Origin: Burkholderiales bacterium
GTDB lineage: Bacteria; Pseudomonadota; Gammaproteobacteria; Burkholderiales; Burkholderiaceae_F
Length of the DNA stretch: 14,652 nt
Reading direction: 5' to 3'
Assembly (NCBI GenBank): GCA_021298875.1
Contig: JAJTHJ010000026.1
Coordinates: 1-14,652 of the forward strand
Every line of letters begins with the position of its first letter. The stretch's first letter is position 1. Below the pieces are notes generated by a model. It was not told the DNA's origin and searched no databases. It saw only the letters and a program-made list of their open reading frames with translations. Shown here piece by piece: positions 1-11,046 of this stretch. The translations under genes were made by a program, and so were the position numbers.

Positions 1-2544
<2,544 letters not shown>

Positions 2545-2550
2545 ACTGCC

Positions 2551-2571
2551 GTATACACATCTGAGGTGTAT
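2551..2571 (+). promoter_or_regulatory. Candidate vapBC operator (inverted repeat)
   Basis: A perfect 6-base inverted repeat, ATACAC at 2553-2558 and GTGTAT at 2566-2571 with a 7-base spacer, sits between the metH stop and the vapB start. The left half also forms the small palindrome GTATAC (2551-2556). VapB antitoxins with a ribbon-helix-helix fold usually repress their own operon through such repeats, so this is the likely operator. No convincing -35 box is visible. The right arm touches the GAGG (2563-2566) that may be the vapB ribosome binding site, 11 bases before the ATG. Confidence 0.45.
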
Positions 2572-2577
2572 TGCGCC

Positions 2578-2847
2578 ATGCGTACCAATATCGTCCTCGA
2601 CGACAAGCTTGTTGCCCGCGCGATGAAAAAGGCCGGCGTGCGTACGATGCGCGAGACCATCGACATCGCCTTGCGCGAGTACGTGGGTAAGCCGGACTAC
2701 GACGCCTTGCTGGCTTTGGCCGGCAGCGGGGTCATCGACCCGACCTACGATCCGAAGGGCGCCGACCCGGTTGCGCTGTTTGCGCAGCAACCGGTGGCCG
2801 CCTACGGCGCGACCAAGCCGGCGCGCCGGCGCGCGCCGCGCAGGTGA
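2578..2847 (+). CDS. vapB: VapB-family antitoxin
   Basis: This is the antitoxin of a type II toxin-antitoxin pair: it binds and neutralises the VapC nuclease and normally represses the operon as a complex. The 89-residue product begins MRTNIVLDDKLVARAMK and continues with an ALREYV helix, the pattern of the ribbon-helix-helix VapB group. Its C-terminal half is less conserved and ends in a basic tail (PARRRAPRR), the part expected to wrap the toxin. I chose ATG 2578 because the family begins MRTN; an in-frame GTG at 2566 would add only four unrelated residues. The stop overlaps the vapC start by four bases (GTGA at 2844-2847), implying translational coupling. Confidence 0.88.
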   Translation: MRTNIVLDDKLVARAMKKAGVRTMRETIDIALREYVGKPDYDALLALAGSGVIDPTYDPKGADPVALFAQQPVAAYGATKPARRRAPRR

Positions 2848-3251
2848 TCGCGGACAGTTCCGCCTGGATCGCGCATCTGCGCGCCACCGGCTCGCCCGCC
2901 GCGCGCCGGCTGACCGCCGCGCTCGCCGAGCGCGAGAGCCTCCTCGTGCCGGACATCGTGTTGATGGAAGTCCTACGCGGCGCGCGCGATCTACCGGGCT
3001 TCTTGAAGCTCGAACGCGCGCTACTCACGCTGCCGCGCTTTGCCCCCGCCGACCCGCGCGCACTCGCGCGCGACGCCGCGCTGCTCTACGCCCGCTGCCG
3101 CTGGGCCGGTATCACGCCGCGCAGTAGTAACGACTGCCTGATCGCCTGCTGCGCGATCGAAGCCGGCCGTCCGCTGCTGCACGAGGACGGCGACTTCGAG
3201 GCAATTGCCCGGGTTGCCCCGGCGCTGAAGTTTGCTCTACGGGCTATCTGA
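2844..3251 (+). CDS. vapC: VapC-family PIN-domain ribonuclease toxin
   Basis: This is the toxin of the pair, a Mg2+-dependent endoribonuclease of the PIN family; the family typically cleaves tRNA or rRNA when released from VapB. The 135-residue length is normal. The acidic metal-binding residues are all present: Asp4 in MIADSSAWI, Glu42 in MEVLRG, Asp97 in SSNDCLIA, and Asp115/Asp117 in HEDGDF. Nothing suggests inactivation. The start is GTG, sharing four bases with the vapB stop, so the two are made as one unit. The RNA target cannot be read from the sequence. The gene ends 37 bases from the convergent higA stop. Confidence 0.92.
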   Translation: MIADSSAWIAHLRATGSPAARRLTAALAERESLLVPDIVLMEVLRGARDLPGFLKLERALLTLPRFAPADPRALARDAALLYARCRWAGITPRSSNDCLIACCAIEAGRPLLHEDGDFEAIARVAPALKFALRAI

Positions 3252-3257
3252 TTTGCA

Positions 3258-3270
3258 GGGCGGCGCGCCC
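3258..3270. terminator. Weak hairpin between convergent vapC and higA
   Basis: The 37-base gap between the two convergent stop codons holds one short hairpin, GGGCG and CGCCC around a GCG loop. It has no T-run on either side, so it is at most a weak or factor-assisted terminator. In such GC-rich DNA it may be chance. Confidence 0.25.
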
Positions 3271-3288
3271 CGATGCTCCGCGCCCAGA

Positions 3289-3603
3289 TCATGCCGCGAT
3301 TGGCTGCAACACCCGCACCTGCCGCGCGAGCCGACGGCCAGCGGTCCGGACGGCCATGCGCATGTCGAATTCGGCTTGTAAGTTGAGCCAGAAACGCGGA
3401 TCCATGCCGAAGTACAGGCCCAAGCGCAGCGCGGTATCGGCCGTCAGCGGGCGTCGACCATTGACGATCTCGCTCACCCGGCTGGGCGATACGCCGAGGT
3501 CTGCGGCCAGCCGGCGCGCGCTGATGCCCATCGGTTTGAGAAAGTCGTCGCGCAGGATTTCGCCGGGGTGGATTTCATCGAGCAGCTTTGGTGTCGCAGC
3601 CAT
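3289..3603 (-). CDS. higA: HigA-family antitoxin (XRE helix-turn-helix)
   Basis: This is the antitoxin and repressor of a HigBA module. The 104-residue protein opens with the family signature (LLDEIHPGEILRDDFLKPMG at about residues 7-26). A classical helix-turn-helix follows at about 26-65 (SARRLAADLGVSPSRVSEIVNGRR), then the TADTALRLGLYFGMDPRFWLNLQ segment typical of HigA. It begins 6 bases after the higB stop, with an AGGA ribosome binding site immediately before its ATG, so it is the second gene of the operon. Toxin-first order is usual for HigBA and contrasts with the antitoxin-first vapBC next door. It probably binds the palindrome at 3898-3916. Confidence 0.93.
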   Translation of the reverse strand: MAATPKLLDEIHPGEILRDDFLKPMGISARRLAADLGVSPSRVSEIVNGRRPLTADTALRLGLYFGMDPRFWLNLQAEFDMRMAVRTAGRRLARQVRVLQPIAA

Positions 3604-3609
3604 AAGTCC

Positions 3610-3867
3610 TCAGTGATAGTCGACGATCTCGACCCCGTAAGCGCCGTCGTCGTGCCATACGAAGCACAGGCGCCACTGGTCGTTGATGCGGATGCTGTGT
3701 TGCCCTTTCCGGTCGCCGCGCAACGCCTCCAACCGGTTGCCCGGCGGTACCGCGAGGCTGGCGAGTTCCGTTGCTGCGTGCAATTGAAGCAACTTGCGGC
3801 GAGCAACGCGTTCTATCGCTCGAAAGCGCGGTACGGCTTTGCTTTCAAACAGTGCATGAGTGGCCAC
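3610..3867 (-). CDS. higB: HigB-family toxin (RelE-like mRNA interferase), N-terminus eroded
   Basis: HigB toxins are ribosome-dependent mRNA nucleases of the RelE fold. From GTG 3867 the frame gives 85 residues containing the conserved FRAIERVARRKLLQL, PPGNRLEALRGDRKGQHSIRINDQWRLCFVW and EIVDYH blocks, so the family is clear. Relatives that I recall begin MI-(K/R)-SF and are about 92 residues long. Upstream of the GTG the same frame reads ATA ATT TGA TCG TTC GCC, that is I-I-stop-S-F-A. The ancestral start and third residue thus look mutated. The GTG start has no obvious ribosome binding site. The gene may be active as a shortened protein, weakly expressed, or dead. The core catalytic region is intact. 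Confidence 0.82.
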   Translation of the reverse strand: MATHALFESKAVPRFRAIERVARRKLLQLHAATELASLAVPPGNRLEALRGDRKGQHSIRINDQWRLCFVWHDDGAYGVEIVDYH

Positions 3868-3893
3868 GCAGGCGAACGATCAAATTATGAGTA

Positions 3894-3922
3894 GTTATGT
3901 TCCGTGCGGCGGAACACGTCAA
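3894..3922 (-). promoter_or_regulatory. higBA promoter with operator palindrome in the spacer
   Basis: On the minus strand a TTGACG -35 box (3922-3917) and a CATAAC -10 box (3899-3894) are separated by exactly 17 bases. The perfect inverted repeat TGTTCCG-N5-CGGAACA (3898-3916) fills the spacer and touches the -10 box. This is a standard layout for an autorepressor that blocks RNA polymerase, here most likely HigA or HigBA. The predicted transcription start falls near 3887, so the higB transcript would have a leader of only about 20 bases before GTG 3867. The region is a local AT-rich patch compared with its surroundings. Confidence 0.6.
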
Positions 3923-4028
3923 GCCGACTCTAAGTCGCCACACTCAAGCCGTGACGGGGAGTCGGCGCTGGCTGTGCGCCGCGCTGTATTGTTGCTGCCC
4001 CGCCCCGCTCCGCGTTTGCTGCCCGCCC

Positions 4029-6002
<1,974 letters not shown>

Positions 6003-6094
6003 GAGGGCGGGTGTCCTCCCTTGATCTGGGGCGACTCGTCCCCACAGAGTCAGCATAAGCTCGGGTGTAGCCGAGTTGCTCAGGGACAGTCCGC
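6003..6094 (+). promoter_or_regulatory. Leader of the MEMO-AMMECR1 operon with small hairpins
   Basis: This 92-base gap holds three short inverted repeats: GGAGG/CCTCC (6002-6006 with 6015-6019, starting in the S9 stop codon), TGGGG/CCCCA (6027-6044) and CTCGG/CCGAG (6060-6075). The first could be a weak terminator for the peptidase gene, though no T-run follows. The third sits just before GGGA (6083-6086), the probable ribosome binding site 8 bases ahead of ATG 6095. A CATAAG at 6054-6059 could be a -10 box but lacks a matching -35. Nothing here matches a known riboswitch class that I recognise. Confidence 0.3.
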
Positions 6095-7495
6095 ATGGCC
6101 GTTGCCGCCGCCCCCACGACCCGTCCGCCGGCCGTCGCCGGCGCCTTCTACCCCGGCGACGCCAGCGCGCTGCATGCGCTGCTGCGCCGGCTGCTCGATG
6201 GCGCCCGCGCCGCGCCTGCGGCCCCCGCGCCCAAGGCGCTGATCGCGCCGCACGCCGGTTACGTGTACTCGGGCCCGACTGCTGCCGAAGGTTACGCACG
6301 GCTCAAGCCTCTCGCCGGCCGCATCCGGCGAGTCGTGCTGCTGGGGCCGGTGCATCGCGTGGCCGTGCGCGGGCTCGCTCTGCCTGGCGTTGCGCGCTTT
6401 GCCACGCCGCTGGGCGAGATCGAAATCGACGCCGACGCGGTGGCGGCACTGCGCGATCTGCCGCAAGTCGCAGAAAGCGCCGCGGCCCACGCACCTGAAC
6501 ACTCGCTGGAAGTGCATCTGCCGTTCCTGCAAGAGGTGCTGGGCAACTTTAGGCTGCTGCCGCTGGCGGTGGGTGAGGCCACGCCGGACGAGGTGGCCGA
6601 GGTGCTCGACCGCGTCTGGGGCGGGCCGGAGACGTTGATCGTGGTCAGCACCGACCTGTCGCACTACCTGCCCTACGACACTGCGCGGTGGATCGACCAC
6701 GACACGGTCAAGGCAATGCTCGCCTTCGATACCGAACTCGACCACCTGCAAGCCTGCGGTGCGGCGCCGGTCAACGGCCTGTTGCTCACCGCGCGTCGGC
6801 GCGCGCTCGCGCCGCAGTTGTTCGACCTGCGCAACTCGGGCGATACCGCGGGCGACAAAAACCGCGTGGTCGGCTACGCGTCGATTGCGTTGTATGAAGG
6901 TGCGGCATCCGCCAGCGTGTTGCCCAACGAGAACGACGAAGCCGACCGCCTCGGTCCCACGCTGCTCGGGCTGGCGCGCGCGTCGATTGCGATCGAACTC
7001 GGTCTCGAATGGACGTTGCCGCCGCCGCTGCTGCGCCTGGCCGATATCGGGGCCACATTCGTCATGCTCAAGCGCGACGGCCAGTTGCGCGGCTGCATCG
7101 GCTCGCTCGAAGCGCATCGGCCGCTCGGGCCGGACGTGCGCGCCAACGCGCGCGCCGCGGCCTTTGCCGACCCTCGCTTTCCCAAGCTGGCGTGCGAGGA
7201 GTTCACGATGATCGAGGTGGAAGTCTCTCTGCTGTCCGAACCGCGGCCGATGCAGTTTGCCGACGAGCCCGACCTGCTGCGCCAGTTGCGCCCCGGCGTG
7301 GACGGTCTGATCTTCGAGTACGCCGGCCGGCGCGGCACTTTTCTGCCGCAGGTGTGGGAGCAGTTGTCGCAGCCGGCGGAGTTTCTCGCGCATCTGAAGC
7401 GCAAGGCCGGCTGGCCGCCCGACTTCTGGGCGCCGGGGATCAACGTCTTGCGCTACACGGTGGACAAATGGAGCGAGTCGCAACCGCACCGGTAG
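6095..7495 (+). CDS. AmmeMemoRadiSam system fusion protein: MEMO domain + AMMECR1 domain
   Basis: This 466-residue protein joins two components of the AmmeMemoRadiSam set that are often separate genes. Residues about 10-268 are a MEMO domain (system protein B). The positions that bind metal in human MEMO1 are present: His53 in APHAGYVYSG, His87 in LLGPVHRV, Asp187/His190 in STDLSHYL and Cys221 in QACGAAPVNG. Residues about 283-460 are an AMMECR1 domain (system protein A) with the invariant LRGCIGSL at 331-338. A short linker around 268-283 separates them. There is no signal peptide, so it is cytosolic. The radical SAM partner overlaps its 3' end by 28 bases, implying coupled translation. The reaction of the set is unknown to me; the conserved pattern suggests an iron- or copper-binding oxidoreductase partner for the radical SAM enzyme. 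Confidence 0.93.
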   Translation: MAVAAAPTTRPPAVAGAFYPGDASALHALLRRLLDGARAAPAAPAPKALIAPHAGYVYSGPTAAEGYARLKPLAGRIRRVVLLGPVHRVAVRGLALPGVARFATPLGEIEIDADAVAALRDLPQVAESAAAHAPEHSLEVHLPFLQEVLGNFRLLPLAVGEATPDEVAEVLDRVWGGPETLIVVSTDLSHYLPYDTARWIDHDTVKAMLAFDTELDHLQACGAAPVNGLLLTARRRALAPQLFDLRNSGDTAGDKNRVVGYASIALYEGAASASVLPNENDEADRLGPTLLGLARASIAIELGLEWTLPPPLLRLADIGATFVMLKRDGQLRGCIGSLEAHRPLGPDVRANARAAAFADPRFPKLACEEFTMIEVEVSLLSEPRPMQFADEPDLLRQLRPGVDGLIFEYAGRRGTFLPQVWEQLSQPAEFLAHLKRKAGWPPDFWAPGINVLRYTVDKWSESQPHR

Positions 7496-8586
7496 TGGCG
7501 GCTGAGCCGCTCGGCGGCGCGCATCCGGCGCGCTGGTGGCACGCGCTGCCGGATGGCCGCATCCAGTGCGACCTCTGCCCGCGCGACTGCAAGCTGCACG
7601 ACGGGCAGCGCGGCCACTGCTTCGTGCGGGCGCGGCAGGGCGACGCGATGGTGCTCACCACCTACGGCCGCTCCTCCGGCTTTTGCGTGGACCCGATCGA
7701 GAAAAAGCCGCTCAACCACTTCTACCCCGGCACACCGGTGTTCTCCTTCGGCACCGCCGGCTGCAACCTCGCTTGCAAGTTCTGCCAGAACTGGGACATC
7801 TCCAAAAGCCGCGACATGGACCGGCTGATGGACGCCGCCGGCCCGACGGACATCGCGGCCGCCGCGGCGGCCACCCGCTCGCGCAGCGTCGCCTTCACCT
7901 ACAACGACCCGATCATCTGTGCCGAGTACGCGCTGGACGCGGCCGATGCCTGCCATGCGCGCGGCATCGCCACCGTGGCGGTCACCGCCGGCTACATCCA
8001 CGAGGTACCGCGGCGCGAGTTCTTCGCCAGGATGGACGCCGCCAACGTCGACCTGAAGGCGTTTACCGACGACTTCTACTTCAAGCTCACCGGCGCGCAT
8101 CTGCAACCGGTGCTGGACACGCTGAAGTACCTGGTGCACGAGACGCAATGCTGGACCGAGATCACCACGCTGCTGATCCCGACCAAAAACGACTCCGACG
8201 ACGAATTGCGCGCGCTGTCGGCTTGGGTCGCGCGCGAACTGGGGCCGGACGTGCCGCTGCACTTCAGCGCTTTTCACCCCGACTTCAAGATGCAGGAGCT
8301 GCCGCGCACGCCGGCTGAGACGCTGACGCGCGCCCGCCGCATCGCGCTGGACGCGGGCCTGCACTACGTCTACACCGGCAACGTGCACGACAAGGAGGGC
8401 GGCACGACCTTCTGCCCCAGCTGCAAGGCGGCGTTGATCGTGCGCGACTGGTACAAGATCGAGAAGTACGAAGTCGCGACCGACGGGCATTGTCCGCACT
8501 GCGCGGCGAAGATCGCGGGGCGGTTTGAGCAGTACCAAGGGTGCTTTGGGCCGCGGCGGGTGCCGGTGAAGTTCCGATGCAGCTGA
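7468..8586 (+). CDS. AmmeMemoRadiSam system radical SAM enzyme
   Basis: This is a radical S-adenosylmethionine enzyme, the third component of the AmmeMemoRadiSam set and distantly related to pyruvate-formate-lyase activating enzymes. With ATG 7468 it has 372 residues. The [4Fe-4S]/SAM motif is C99-x3-C103-x2-C106 (CNLACKFC). An N-terminal cysteine cluster (C34, C37, C41, C51) precedes it. A zinc-ribbon-like pair of CxxC motifs closes the protein (C316/C319 and C342/C345), which may bind an extra cluster or zinc. Phe-Gly-Thr-Ala-Gly before the first cysteine and YTGNVHD near 300 fit this family. The start overlaps the end of the fusion gene; a GTG at 7495 is the alternative start and would remove nine residues. 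The frame extends further upstream only as a shadow. The substrate is unknown. Confidence 0.94.
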   Translation: MERVATAPVVAAEPLGGAHPARWWHALPDGRIQCDLCPRDCKLHDGQRGHCFVRARQGDAMVLTTYGRSSGFCVDPIEKKPLNHFYPGTPVFSFGTAGCNLACKFCQNWDISKSRDMDRLMDAAGPTDIAAAAAATRSRSVAFTYNDPIICAEYALDAADACHARGIATVAVTAGYIHEVPRREFFARMDAANVDLKAFTDDFYFKLTGAHLQPVLDTLKYLVHETQCWTEITTLLIPTKNDSDDELRALSAWVARELGPDVPLHFSAFHPDFKMQELPRTPAETLTRARRIALDAGLHYVYTGNVHDKEGGTTFCPSCKAALIVRDWYKIEKYEVATDGHCPHCAAKIAGRFEQYQGCFGPRRVPVKFRCS

Positions 8587-8711
8587 AAGACGCTGCGGCC
8601 GCGTGCCGCGGCAGGCGGTTCGATCCCGTTCTCCCGCAGCTCGTGCCGCGCTGGCCGCAGCCGGTACCGATGGCGGATGCCGATCGCCCACGAGCAAGCG
8701 ATACTGTCCCC
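8587..8711 (+). other. Gap between radical SAM gene and sensor kinase, with hairpin and tRNA T-arm-like segment
   Basis: This 125-base stretch is in frame with the downstream kinase, but its translation looks non-coding. It contains a hairpin, GCCGCG-TGC-CGCGGC (8598-8612), and directly after it a segment resembling a tRNA T-arm (8614-8630, loop TTCGATC, stem with two G-T pairs). No D-arm or anticodon arm precedes it, so it is not a tRNA gene. No confident promoter is visible. Confidence 0.35.
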
Positions 8712-9983
8712 ATGCGGCTCGCCGCCAAACTCGTTTGCGTCTTGCTTGCTGGGCGGGCGCCAGCCCCCGCACTGGAGGCCGATGCGGAGGCCGTCTTGGC
8801 CTGGGCACGGGCAAAGCGTCCATCGGTGCTGCTGGGGTACGTCAGCTTCCTGGCATTGGTACTGGTGCCGCCGCTCATTACCGCGTTCAACGCCGCGCGC
8901 TGGTCTGTCGGCTATGTGCTGGTCGGTGTTCTGATACCCCATCTGCTGCTTTGGTTCGGTTTGTTTGTCGCCTGCTCGCCCTTCGTGGGCCTGACCCCCG
9001 CGACGGCGCTTCGCGTCGATGAGGTGAAAGCATTCTCGTTGCGCACGCTGGCATGGCAATGGGGTGTCTCGATCGGCTTTCTGATCGCAGGCGGACTGGT
9101 GGGTCTCTTCGCGAAGTGGTCGGACTCGGCCCTGGGCCGGGTGATCGAACTCTGGCTCGCGGATCTGAGTGTCTGGTTGGGCTTTGTCTTCCGCGAAGAC
9201 TGGGTGTGGATGCTCATCGGGGTGTTGCTCATCGATCAGCTATTCGCCCGCCCGATCCGCAAATTACGCGAAGCTGCCGCCGAGCAGTCGCAGCGCGCAC
9301 TCGCCGCCGAGGCGCAGGCGCAGGCGCTGGCCCGCAGCCGGGCCGAAGCGGAACTGCGGCTGCTGCAAGGGCAGATCGAGCCGCACTTTCTGTACAACAC
9401 GCTCGCCAATTTGCGCTATTTGATCCAGACCCAGTCGCCCGACGCGTTGCGGATGATCGACGCGCTGATCGAGTACCTGCAATCGTCGGTGCCGGCGCTG
9501 CGTGCCGGTGAGGTGCCGCTCGCGCGCGAGCTGCGTCACGTCGAGCACTACCTGCGGCTGATGCAGCTGCGCATGCCGGGCCGCTTGCAGTACTGCATCG
9601 AGGTCCCGGCTCGCCTGCATGAGGTGCCGGTGCCGCCGTTGTCGGTGCTCACGCTGGTCGAGAACGCGATCAAGCGCGGCATCGCGCCGCGCGTCGAAGG
9701 CGGCACGGTCGCCGTCGAGGCGCGCGAACTGCCGCAGGGGCTGCTGCAGTTGGAGGTTGCTGACGACGGTGGCGGCGTCGTGGCGACGTCCGCCTCCGAC
9801 TGCGGCGGCACAGGCCTCGCCAACCTGCGCGAGCGGATCAGGCTTGCCTACGGCGAGCGCGCCTCACTCGCACTGGCCCAGCGTCTGCCGCATGGCACAC
9901 GGGCGATCCTGACTCTGCCTGTCGACCGTTCCGCGGCCGCGCCCGCCGATCCTGCCGCTGCCGAGGAGATCGTCCATGCCTAG
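8712..9983 (+). CDS. LytS/YehU-type membrane sensor histidine kinase
   Basis: This is the sensor half of a LytS/LytTR-type two-component system; it autophosphorylates on histidine in response to an unknown signal. From ATG 8712 it has 423 residues. Four membrane segments lie at about residues 38-58, 66-88, 115-134 and 153-176. A coiled linker (about 183-215) follows. The His_kinase region starts with QIEPHFLYNTLANLR (phospho-acceptor His225). The ATPase region has an N-box (LVENAIKRGI, Asn318), DDGGG at 351-355 and GTGLANLRERI near 366-376. The usual ENAIKHG histidine is arginine here. Alternative in-frame starts are ATG 8577, which overlaps the radical SAM gene, and ATG 8670; the added residues look non-coding. 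The last 8 bases overlap the regulator gene. Confidence 0.9.
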   Translation: MRLAAKLVCVLLAGRAPAPALEADAEAVLAWARAKRPSVLLGYVSFLALVLVPPLITAFNAARWSVGYVLVGVLIPHLLLWFGLFVACSPFVGLTPATALRVDEVKAFSLRTLAWQWGVSIGFLIAGGLVGLFAKWSDSALGRVIELWLADLSVWLGFVFREDWVWMLIGVLLIDQLFARPIRKLREAAAEQSQRALAAEAQAQALARSRAEAELRLLQGQIEPHFLYNTLANLRYLIQTQSPDALRMIDALIEYLQSSVPALRAGEVPLARELRHVEHYLRLMQLRMPGRLQYCIEVPARLHEVPVPPLSVLTLVENAIKRGIAPRVEGGTVAVEARELPQGLLQLEVADDGGGVVATSASDCGGTGLANLRERIRLAYGERASLALAQRLPHGTRAILTLPVDRSAAAPADPAAAEEIVHA

Positions 9984-10733
9984 CGCCGTCATCGCCGACG
10001 ACGAACCGCTGCTGCGCGCGCAGTTGCGCGACAGCTTGGCCGCCTTGTGGCCGGAGTTGCGCATCGTCGCCGAGGCGGGTCACGGCGAAGAAGCCGTGCG
10101 CGCGATCGTGCAGCACCGACCCGACATCGCCTTCCTCGACATCGAAATGCCCGGCATGAGCGGGTTGGCGGCGGCCTCCCAGGTCAAGGGCCTGACGCAC
10201 ATCGCGTTCATTACCGCGTACAGCCAGTACGCGCTGGATGCCTTCGAGCGCGGCGCAATCGACTACGTGCTCAAGCCCGCGTCAGAAGCGCGGCTGGCCG
10301 AGACGGTGGCGCGGCTGCGCCAGCGCGTACTGTCCGCCGCGCCGCCGCCGGAGGCCTTGGCCAGCGCGCTGGCGCAAGTGGCCGCGGCCCTGGGCAAGCG
10401 CGACGCCACACGCCTGCGCTTGGTGCAAGCCGCGGTCGGCAATCAGGTGCGGCTGATTCCGGTGGACGACGTGCTCTTCTTCCAGTCCGATCTGAAGTAC
10501 ACGCGGGTGGTCACCGCGCGCGGCGAGTCGCTGATCCGCCGCGCGCTCAAGGATCTCGAGGCCGAACTCGACCCCGAGCAGTTCTGGCAGATCCACCGCT
10601 CGACGATCGTCAAATCCCGGGCTATCGCCCATCTGGAGCGCACCGACGACCGGCTCGTCGTCGTGGTGCGCGACTGCGCGGAACGGCTGGAGGTCAGCCG
10701 CAGCTCTACGCGCAGCGCTTTCGCGGGATGTAG
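9976..10733 (+). CDS. LytTR-family response regulator with an apparent C-terminal frameshift
   Basis: This is the partner regulator of the preceding kinase. The receiver domain (residues 1-120) has Asp8/Asp9, phospho-acceptor Asp55 in FLDIEMPG, Thr80 and Lys100 in YVLKPAS. A LytTR DNA-binding domain follows at about 145-243 (QVRLIPVDDVLFFQSDLKYT, FWQIHRSTIVK). In the starting frame the protein does not end where the family does: after LEVSRS it reads STRSAF and stays open to 11883, giving 635 residues. Skipping two bases of the CTCT at 10704-10707 restores SRS-YAQRFRGM-stop at 10733, matching the usual VSRSYxxxFRxM ending, for 251 residues. I read this as a CT duplication or sequencing error, and annotate the restored end. 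If real, the fused tail probably harms the protein. Start ATG 9976 lies inside the kinase stop region. Confidence 0.88.
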
Positions 10734-10781
10734 TGGTAACGCTTTTTGCATTGACGGGCCGATTGAATCGATGGGCCAGCG

Positions 10782-10823
10782 GCCCGGCGTGACGGCGAGG
10801 AGGCGGGCACCGTCACGCCGGGC
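10782..10823. terminator. Strong hairpin between convergent transcription units
   Basis: A perfect 14-base-pair inverted repeat, GCCCGGCGTGACGG (10782-10795) and its complement (10810-10823), encloses a 14-base loop. It lies 48 bases after the LytTR stop and 19 bases beyond the end of the 56-residue frame on the other strand. A T-rich patch (TTCTTTGTTT) starts 11 bases after it on the plus strand only, so plus-strand termination is the better reading; a two-way role is possible. Confidence 0.55.
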
Positions 10824-10842
10824 AGGCGCCGACGTTCTTTGT

Positions 10843-11013
10843 TTACGCGAAGAGCTTGCGGCCGAGGGCCAGTTGCAGCAGCGAGCGCAACCGCCACGGT
10901 TGGCCGGTCGGCGTGTAGCGCGGCGGCTGCTCTGCCGCTTGGGTGACGACCAGCGTGCCGAAGAGCGGGTTGGGCCGGGTGCGGGCGATGCGGGCGTTGA
11001 GCGGGGTGGTCAT
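10843..11013 (-). CDS. Small hypothetical protein, 56 residues
   Basis: A short open frame begins at ATG 11013 (MTTPLNARIARTRPN) and ends at TAA 10843. The product is basic, with PNPLFGTLVV near the N-terminus and a possible helix WRLRSLLQLALGRKLF at the C-terminus; it has no cysteine and no signal peptide. It lies 33 bases after the stop of the 201-residue gene on the same strand and is followed by the strong hairpin at 10782-10823, which fits the last gene of an operon. The ribosome binding site is poor (a distant GAGAG). I recognise no family. It could be chance in GC-rich DNA. Confidence 0.5.
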   Translation of the reverse strand: MTTPLNARIARTRPNPLFGTLVVTQAAEQPPRYTPTGQPWRLRSLLQLALGRKLFA

Positions 11014-11046
11014 GGCGGCGGCTCTCGTGGGGGGTGGCGGGCTGGC

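Noticed and set aside
3897..4028. Upstream extension of the S9 peptidase to ATG 3897.
   Set aside because: The added 44 residues would precede a clean signal peptide at ATG 4029 and overlap the higBA promoter and operator.
7009..7467. Upstream extension of the radical SAM gene to 7009.
   Set aside because: It overlaps the AMMECR1 domain for 459 bases in another frame, and family proteins begin near the C34 cysteine cluster.
6080..7489. Minus-strand frame of 469 codons covering the MEMO-AMMECR1 gene.
   Set aside because: It mirrors the coding frame of a clear family protein; its translation shows no domain.
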